Origin: Candidatus Methanophaga sp. GoMg3.2
GTDB taxonomy: Archaea > Halobacteriota > Syntropharchaeia > Alkanophagales > Methanospirareceae
NCBI GenBank assembly: GCA_013180565.1
Contig: QBUN01000423.1
Span: 24,194 to 33,604 of the forward strand
Length of the DNA stretch: 9,411 nucleotides
Direction: 5' to 3'
Below, in pieces: positions 5,103 through 9,411 of this stretch. The notes below the pieces were generated by a model. It did not search any database. It saw only the letters and a list, made by a program, of their open reading frames with translations, and was not told the origin of the DNA. Both the position numbers and the translations under genes were made by a program. Numbering within the stretch: the stretch's first letter is position 1; each line of letters opens with the position of its first letter.

Positions 5103-6557
5103 ATGAAAGAAGAAAAAGAAAGATATTTGACCACGAGCCAGGGTGTCCCGATTTCGGACAACCAGAACTCGTTGACCGTTGGCGAACGCGGTCCTGTGTT
5201 GTTACAAGACGTCCAGTTTATCGAGAAGATGGCTCATTTTGATAGGGAGCGCATCCCTGAAAGGGTTGTCCACGCCAAGGGAGCAGGGGCACACGGCTAC
5301 TTTCAGCTTTACAAGAGCATGGCAGCTTATACGAAGGCGGAATTCCTTCAGGATCCGGATAAAAAGACACCGGTATTTATACGGTTTTCTACCGTAACCG
5401 GTGGCCGTGGCTCTGCTGATACAGTGAGGGACCCCCGCGGATTTGCCGTTAAGTTCTACACTGAGGATGGAAACTATGATCTTGTAGGAAACAACCTGCC
5501 TGTCTTTTTCATCCGGGACGCCATCAAGTTCCCGGATATGGTTCATGCCTTCAAGGGCGCACCGGATAGCAATATCCCATCGGCCTCTTCCGCGCATAAC
5601 CGCTTTTGGGATTTTATATCCCTGACACCGGAATCAACCCACATGATTACCTGGCTCTTTTCTGATAGGGGGACGCCCAAAAGCTACCGTATGCAGGAGG
5701 GTTTTAGCGTCAATACCTATGTGTGGGTGAACGCCGAGGGCAAGGCGGTGTATGTGAAATACCACTGGAAACCGAAATTGGATGTGCATAACATTGACCG
5801 TCATGAAGCAACCAGGTTGGCTGGTCTTGATCCCGATTACCTTACTCGTGACCTCTACGATACGATTGCCCGCGGCGAAGAGGTTGAGTACGAACTCAAT
5901 GTCCAGTTAATGGATATTGGAGACGAAATGAAACAAAATTTCGATCCACTCGATGCCACAAAGACATGGCCTGAGGATAAATTCCCGCTGATACAGGTAG
6001 GCAAAATGGTGCTCAATCGTAATCCCGATAACTTCTTCGCCGAAGTAGAGCAGGCGGCTTTCTGTCCCGCCAGCATCGTTCCCGGGATTGAGTTTTCCGC
6101 TGACAAGTTGCTCCAGGGTCGAACATTCTCATATAATGATACTCAGCGGTATCGGTTGGGTGCGAACTACCTGCAACTTCCCGTCAACCGCCCTCTGGTG
6201 CCGGTAAACAACAATCAGCGCGATGGAGCTATGCAGATTGGAGCTTTCAGTGGCTCGGTCAATTACGAGCCCAATAGCTTAGCGGGTGGCATGCCTATGG
6301 AGGCTCCGGCGGGTACATCTCGTGTATACCGAGTTGAGGGAGAAGTGACTCGTCGCAAGATTGGCATAACGAATGATTTCGGACAGGCGGGTGAGAGGAT
6401 TCGCTCCTTGAGCAAGATGGACCAGGAACATCTGGTAGATAACCTCATTGCGGATCTTATGCAGATAGACAAACAGATCCAGCAGCGGGTGGTTGAGAAT
6501 CTGACAAAGGCGGACCAAGAGTTGGGTATAAATGTAGCGGGAGGTCTAAAACGCTAA
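5103..6557 (+). CDS. katA: Monofunctional haem catalase
   Basis: Converts hydrogen peroxide to water and oxygen. A 484-residue small-subunit catalase with all key residues: catalytic His57 in ERVVHAKGAGAHG, distal Asn130 in DLVGNNLPVFFIRDAIKFPD, and proximal haem-ligand Tyr344 in FSYNDTQRYRLG. Conserved stretches such as FIRFSTVTGGRGSADT (92-107), DPRGFAVKFYTEDGNYD and NNNQRDGAMQ are intact. The length is normal for the group (about 480-500), there is no signal peptide, and the C-terminal flavodoxin-like domain of large catalases is absent, so it should be cytoplasmic. The start is set by AAAGGAGG eight bases before ATG 5103. The gene is monocistronic by position, with its own promoter-like box upstream and a convergent gene downstream. 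GC content is higher than in the preceding GNAT gene. A peroxide-responsive control would be expected but no operator is evident. Confidence 0.97.
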   Translation: MKEEKERYLTTSQGVPISDNQNSLTVGERGPVLLQDVQFIEKMAHFDRERIPERVVHAKGAGAHGYFQLYKSMAAYTKAEFLQDPDKKTPVFIRFSTVTGGRGSADTVRDPRGFAVKFYTEDGNYDLVGNNLPVFFIRDAIKFPDMVHAFKGAPDSNIPSASSAHNRFWDFISLTPESTHMITWLFSDRGTPKSYRMQEGFSVNTYVWVNAEGKAVYVKYHWKPKLDVHNIDRHEATRLAGLDPDYLTRDLYDTIARGEEVEYELNVQLMDIGDEMKQNFDPLDATKTWPEDKFPLIQVGKMVLNRNPDNFFAEVEQAAFCPASIVPGIEFSADKLLQGRTFSYNDTQRYRLGANYLQLPVNRPLVPVNNNQRDGAMQIGAFSGSVNYEPNSLAGGMPMEAPAGTSRVYRVEGEVTRRKIGITNDFGQAGERIRSLSKMDQEHLVDNLIADLMQIDKQIQQRVVENLTKADQELGINVAGGLKR

Positions 6558-6591
6558 CCCTTGTATCTTGACATTGCCACATTTTATTTAC

Positions 6592-6618
6592 CGCCGAGAA
6601 CGCTGAGTTCGCAGAGAA
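6592..6618 (+). repeat. Tandem 9-nt repeat, three units
   Basis: Three consecutive 9-base units after the catalase stop: CGCCGAGAA, CGCTGAGTT and CGCAGAGAA. They share CGC-N-GAG with two or three differences between units. The short AG-rich, CGC-punctuated pattern is like a common intergenic repeat seen in many prokaryotic genomes. No ORF spans it. Confidence 0.55.
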
Positions 6619-6640
6619 AGAAAATTGGTTCAGGTGGGGA

Positions 6641-6658
6641 AGGTGATCAATATCACCT
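6641..6658. terminator. Perfect 7-bp hairpin between convergent catalase and mscS genes
   Basis: AGGTGAT (6641-6647) and ATCACCT (6652-6658) with loop CAAT form a perfect hairpin, extendable past one mismatch by GGG/TCC pairs. It lies between two converging stop codons and would fold in both transcripts. It may act as a bidirectional terminator or 3'-end stabiliser, but there is no strong U-run after it. An operator role is less likely at this place. Confidence 0.4.
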
Positions 6659-6693
6659 ATCCTTTTACCAGATTGCATAGGGGCTTGCAAAAC

Positions 6694-7515
6694 TTACTTT
6701 TGCTCTAAGTGCACGTCCAGTTGTGGGTATGGGATTTCGATTCCCTCTTCCATGCGGAATGCCTCGAGAATTCCATTTGTCAGATCTAATTTAACGGTCC
6801 AGTAATCTTCAGTATTTGCCCATGCCCTTAGTTGAAGGTTTACGGAAGAATCAGCCAGTTCCGTGGTGACAATCGCAGGTTCCGGATCCGTTAAAACCAT
6901 CGAATGCGCTTTCATCAGATTCATTGCTACCTGAATTGCCTTCTTCAGATCGCTTTCATAACTTATGCCCACTGCGACATCAACCCTTCTCGTAGGCATT
7001 CTTGTGAAGTTAACTATCGGGCTCCCCCAGACAAGCCTGTTTGGAATTGTGATGAATTTATTGTCATAAGATAAAATTTCGGTTGCCATAAGTCCAACAG
7101 CAGTAACTTTTCCTGTCTTTCCCTCTACCTCTACCACTTCATCCTTGTCAATAGGTCTCAAGGCGGCAATCCAAACTCCAGAAGCTAAATTTGTGATTGA
7201 ATCCTGCAGACCAAAACCTAATATTAGACCTATAACTGCTGACAGACCAAGAACAACGGAATTCACAGAAAATCCCAGCGCTTCGACAGCTAAAAGTATC
7301 ACTATAACATAGAGCAATACGCTAAAGAATCTTGCCAGAAGTTCCACAACGAGTTCTGTGAGTTTCGTCTTCCCTAATTGTTTCCTGAAGAGTATGACAA
7401 TTATCTTTGTGATCATCCAGCCAGCGACCAGTATAATCAAGGCAACCAGCAGTTGATAGGCGGTTATGTCAGTGTACGGCAGCGTTTGCTCCAGTAAACC
7501 TGCTAAGTCTGTCAT
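6694..7515 (-). CDS. mscS: Small-conductance mechanosensitive channel (MscS family)
   Basis: A 273-residue membrane channel that opens under tension and releases solutes on osmotic downshift. Three membrane helices are visible at about 19-43, 60-82 and 84-110. The third is the pore helix, rich in Gly and Ala (VVLGLSAVIGLILGFGLQDS), and leads into the family signature SITNLASGVWIAALRP (106-121). The beta domain follows (DEVVEVEGKTGKVTAVG, ITIPNR), then an alpha/beta vestibule ending in EEGIEIPYPQ. The length is that of the minimal MscS form. The start is set by GGAGGG about eight bases before ATG 7515, in the minus-strand sense. It converges with the catalase gene and diverges from the unknown membrane protein at 7768. 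All core motifs are present, so it should be functional. Confidence 0.93.
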   Translation of the reverse strand: MTDLAGLLEQTLPYTDITAYQLLVALIILVAGWMITKIIVILFRKQLGKTKLTELVVELLARFFSVLLYVIVILLAVEALGFSVNSVVLGLSAVIGLILGFGLQDSITNLASGVWIAALRPIDKDEVVEVEGKTGKVTAVGLMATEILSYDNKFITIPNRLVWGSPIVNFTRMPTRRVDVAVGISYESDLKKAIQVAMNLMKAHSMVLTDPEPAIVTTELADSSVNLQLRAWANTEDYWTVKLDLTNGILEAFRMEEGIEIPYPQLDVHLEQK

Positions 7516-7592
7516 CTTAACGCCCTCCTAACTTTACAGTAAGATATTATCTGACCCGTCATCATGTTACCATAACTAACTGGAGTTGTCAT

Positions 7593-7605
7593 AGTATAAA
7601 ATACT
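7593..7605. promoter_or_regulatory. Near-palindromic TATA element in the divergent gap
   Basis: AGTATAAAATACT has 5-bp inverted arms and reads as a TATA box on either strand. It lies about 78 bases before the mscS start and about 163 before the gene at 7768, so it fits mscS better. The rest of the 252-base gap holds AT-rich DNA, a second TATA-like TTTTATAG near 7662-7669 on the plus strand, and a short CTTGT-GT-ACAAG inverted repeat at 7702-7713. Confidence 0.4.
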
Positions 7606-7767
7606 TTCTATTTTTTTATCTTTATTACCCAAAGCACTAACATCATGAACCATAAGTGTATGTTTTATAGATGGCGGTGGTTAATTAATTAGGATTAGGC
7701 TCTTGTGTACAAGCGCCGAGGTAAGATGCAATGACATAATTGCCAAATCAAAATTAAGAGTGAAAAA

Positions 7768-8508
7768 ATGAAACGCATGAGCTGGAATTTGTTATTCGCC
7801 TTGTTTTTGATCATATCCGCTATATTTATTTATATTATCCACTATGCAATTTTCACCGACCCGCACCACATTCTTATTTTCTTGATTAGTGATCTGGCGT
7901 TCGTACCAATTGAGGTGCTGCTGATTACATTAATCGTAGAGCACCTGCTGAAGGAAAGGGAAAGACGTGCTTTTTTGAATAAACTGAATATGATTATAGG
8001 CACTTTTTTTAGCGAAGTTGGAACAAGACTATTGAGCGATTTTGCCAGTTTCAGTCATGATTCCACAGAAATAACTAAGCATCTGATTGTAACAAACGAG
8101 TGGACCAAAAATCATTTCCGGGCAGCTATGGTATTTGTCACTGGTGTAGATCCCATAATTGACTCCCAGAAGGGAAATCTGAACGATTTGCGAGATTTTC
8201 TCTTTGGAAAACGATATTTTATGCTACGTCTGTTGGAGAATCCAAATTTGCTTGAGCATGATTCTTTTACCAACCTCCTTTTGGCAATATTTCACGTGTC
8301 TGAAGAACTAGCGGCCAGGGATACATTAGTGGGTTTGCCACAATCAGATTACGAACACCTGGCGGGAGATATAAAGCGTGCTTACACGCTGCTAATTCGT
8401 GAATGGTTAGCCTATATGATGCACTTAAAGGATAATTATCCGTATCTATTCTCTCTTCTTATAAGAACAAATCCTCTGGATGCGGACGCATCTCCTGTAG
8501 TGACATAG
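7768..8508 (+). CDS. Conserved membrane protein of unknown function (246 aa)
   Basis: Two N-terminal membrane helices at about 8-28 and 36-60, joined by a short loop with DPHHI. The second helix contains the pattern SDLAFVPIEVLLITLIVEHLL, followed by the charged LKERERRA and then LNMIIGTFFSEVGT. The remaining 165 or so residues are predicted helical and cytoplasmic, with no cysteines and no catalytic motif I can name. I have the impression that this architecture (HHI, D.AF.P.EVL, KLNM.IG.FFSE.G) recurs in uncharacterised proteins of archaea and bacteria, but I cannot name a family. The ribosome binding site is weak (GAGTGA), and ATG 7768 is the only reasonable start before the helices. It diverges from mscS, so a membrane or osmotic stress role is possible but is only a guess from position. 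Confidence 0.75.
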   Translation: MKRMSWNLLFALFLIISAIFIYIIHYAIFTDPHHILIFLISDLAFVPIEVLLITLIVEHLLKERERRAFLNKLNMIIGTFFSEVGTRLLSDFASFSHDSTEITKHLIVTNEWTKNHFRAAMVFVTGVDPIIDSQKGNLNDLRDFLFGKRYFMLRLLENPNLLEHDSFTNLLLAIFHVSEELAARDTLVGLPQSDYEHLAGDIKRAYTLLIREWLAYMMHLKDNYPYLFSLLIRTNPLDADASPVVT

Positions 8509-8534
8509 CTGGTAATTAAGTTACGTATAAATAC

Positions 8535-8560
8535 ATTTTTAAAAATATAAAAATAAAAAA
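8535..8560 (-). terminator. U-rich transcription terminator for the minus-strand gene at 8614-8934
   Basis: Read on the minus strand, this stretch has consecutive T-runs of six, five and five bases broken by single A or TA, just after a C6 run at 8562-8567. Oligo-U tracts like this are the usual archaeal terminator. It lies about 55 bases past the stop at 8614. On the plus strand a T5 run at 8536-8540 could also end the transcript of the gene stopping at 8508. Confidence 0.5.
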
Positions 8561-8613
8561 TGGGGGGTATAAGACTTATGCGAGCTAACCTTTTGATCTT
8601 ATCAACTTACTCT

Positions 8614-8934
8614 TTACAAAAACGTTCGTAAGTTTCGGGATTTAATCCAATCTCCCCCACCGTATAGAAATTCCGATTTAACAAATTTTTCGTAGCTTTC
8701 CGGACTCATTCCCCCGCACATAGGGCACCAATAGACCTCTGAATTTTCTACATCATCCCCACTATCGTCTAGTGTCTTAAATACATAACCCGGGTGCCTC
8801 TCCTCGCATTTCTCACATAGCTTTTCATCCACTCTGGCGACGATCTCGAAATGGCCAACCTTCTTTCTATACTCCAGAGGTTTATCAGAGATTTTCTCCC
8901 ATTCAGACGGGAACTTCCCGTATTCTTCATCCAT
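8614..8934 (-). CDS. Small acidic protein with two CxxC pairs (putative zinc ribbon)
   Basis: A 106-residue hypothetical protein. It has two CxxC knuckles: CEKC (Cys40, Cys43) followed by ERHPGY, and CPMC (Cys70, Cys73) followed by GGM. The 26 residues between them are acidic (LDDSGDDVENSEVYW). This arrangement suggests one bound zinc ion in a rubredoxin-like ribbon; metal identity and function cannot be told from the sequence. The N-terminus is charged and the C-terminus ends in a basic tail. I do not recognise the family. ATG 8934 is supported by GAGGT about ten bases upstream and by a well-placed TATA box; transcription would end in the T-rich region near 8550. It stands alone, between a convergent membrane protein gene and a divergent acetyltransferase. 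Confidence 0.7.
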   Translation of the reverse strand: MDEEYGKFPSEWEKISDKPLEYRKKVGHFEIVARVDEKLCEKCEERHPGYVFKTLDDSGDDVENSEVYWCPMCGGMSPESYEKFVKSEFLYGGGDWIKSRNLRTFL

Positions 8935-8972
8935 CTTTCTATTTACCTCAATTAAACTTTGGTTCGAAGATA

Positions 8973-8981
8973 CATATAAAG
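8973..8981 (-). promoter_or_regulatory. Candidate TATA box for the CxxC protein gene
   Basis: On the minus strand this reads CTTTATATG, preceded by ATAC. It lies about 39 bases before ATG 8934, placing transcription start about 15 bases ahead of the start codon. This is one of the better-spaced promoter candidates in the window. Confidence 0.5.
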
Positions 8982-9070
8982 GTATACCATTATTCTACGT
9001 GAGCAGGAGGTAGAGCAACAAAAGATAGATAAGTGATAAAAAAGAATGAACAGTCGGGAAGGAGAAATGG

Positions 9071-9411
9071 GTGGAACTTGGCATGGTTAGCATTCGACTG
9101 GCCGAGGAATCCGATGAAGCGTCCGTGTATGAGTTGGTTACTGCTTTGATGGACGTATCGCTTGACCAGAAGTCGTTTCATGATGTCTTTGTCCAGAATC
9201 TTCGTGACGACAATGTGCTGTACTATGTTGTGGAGCGTGATGGGTGTGTTATTGGCTTTGCAAGCCTCCATATCGAGCCTCAGCTACATCATGCCGGACT
9301 GGTGGGCGAGATACAGGAATTGATTGTGCATGAAACAGTCCGTGATAAGGGTATCGGCGCTCAACTCGTGTCACGACTTGAGCAGGAAGCACAGAAACGA
9401 GGTTGTGTCTC
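9071..9411 (+). CDS. PhnO-like GNAT acetyltransferase, 3' end outside window
   Basis: The first 113 codons of an acetyl-CoA-dependent acetyltransferase. The order VSIRLAEESD, YELVTAL, FVQNLRDDNVLYYVVERDG, CVIGFASLHIEPQLHHAGLVGEIQELIV and RDKGIGAQLV fits the aminoalkylphosphonate acetyltransferase PhnO and its relatives. The LHH...GEIQEL stretch and the R..GIG acetyl-CoA loop (91-96) are especially close. A phosphonate substrate is not proven; related GNATs act on other amines. GTG 9071 is chosen because AAGGAG (9059-9064) is six bases upstream. ATG 9083 is the alternative and is too far (18 bases) from that site. An in-frame stop at 9047 excludes longer versions. It is divergent from the CxxC protein gene, and higher in GC than the GNAT at 4426, so the two acetyltransferases are not recent duplicates. 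Confidence 0.82.
   Translation, partial: MELGMVSIRLAEESDEASVYELVTALMDVSLDQKSFHDVFVQNLRDDNVLYYVVERDGCVIGFASLHIEPQLHHAGLVGEIQELIVHETVRDKGIGAQLVSRLEQEAQKRGCV

Noticed and set aside
1..9411. CRISPR arrays, tRNA or rRNA genes, prophage or defence systems
   Set aside because: No regularly spaced repeats, cloverleaf-like segments, rRNA signatures or defence or phage protein motifs were seen on either strand.

Overview
The window looks like a stretch of archaeal chromosome, probably from a methanogen-related euryarchaeote. This is inferred from gene content and from AT-rich TATA-type boxes 20-60 bases ahead of several starts; no rRNA or tRNA is present to confirm it. Ribosome binding sites are strong and purine-rich. 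The layout is a loose accessory region of mostly single genes, with several signs of gene gain and decay.

Positions 1-1895 hold the 3' part of a copper-exporting P1B-type ATPase (its 5' end lies outside the window) and, overlapping its stop, a 47-residue YHS metal-binding protein. Both probably serve copper homeostasis. Positions 1900-2300 carry two very small ORFs with good ribosome binding sites: a 51-residue protein of unknown function and a 41-residue protein resembling the Cse60-type small proteins. A flavin reductase-like gene follows and is broken twice: by an in-frame TGA near its start, and by a 738-bp insertion element that replaces its 3' half. That element (2601-3338) has matching 28-bp terminal inverted repeats. 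It carries a minus-strand integrase-type transposase reduced to three fragments in different frames.

Positions 3487-4296 encode a TrmO-type tRNA methyltransferase with an extra helical N-terminal domain. Next comes an 84-bp imperfect palindrome (4323-4406) with the layout of an integron attC site. About 20 bases after it starts an AT-rich GNAT acetyltransferase gene, as in a gene cassette. This is the most interesting feature of the window.

The right half has a monofunctional haem catalase with its own promoter, facing a small mechanosensitive channel (MscS). Between them lie a 9-nt tandem repeat and a perfect hairpin. Diverging from mscS is a conserved two-helix membrane protein of unknown function, then a minus-strand protein with two CxxC pairs, and finally the start of a PhnO-like GNAT acetyltransferase cut by the window edge. 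The recognisable genes (copper export, catalase, MscS, acetyltransferases, tRNA modification) suggest stress tolerance rather than one pathway, and there is little evidence of long operons.
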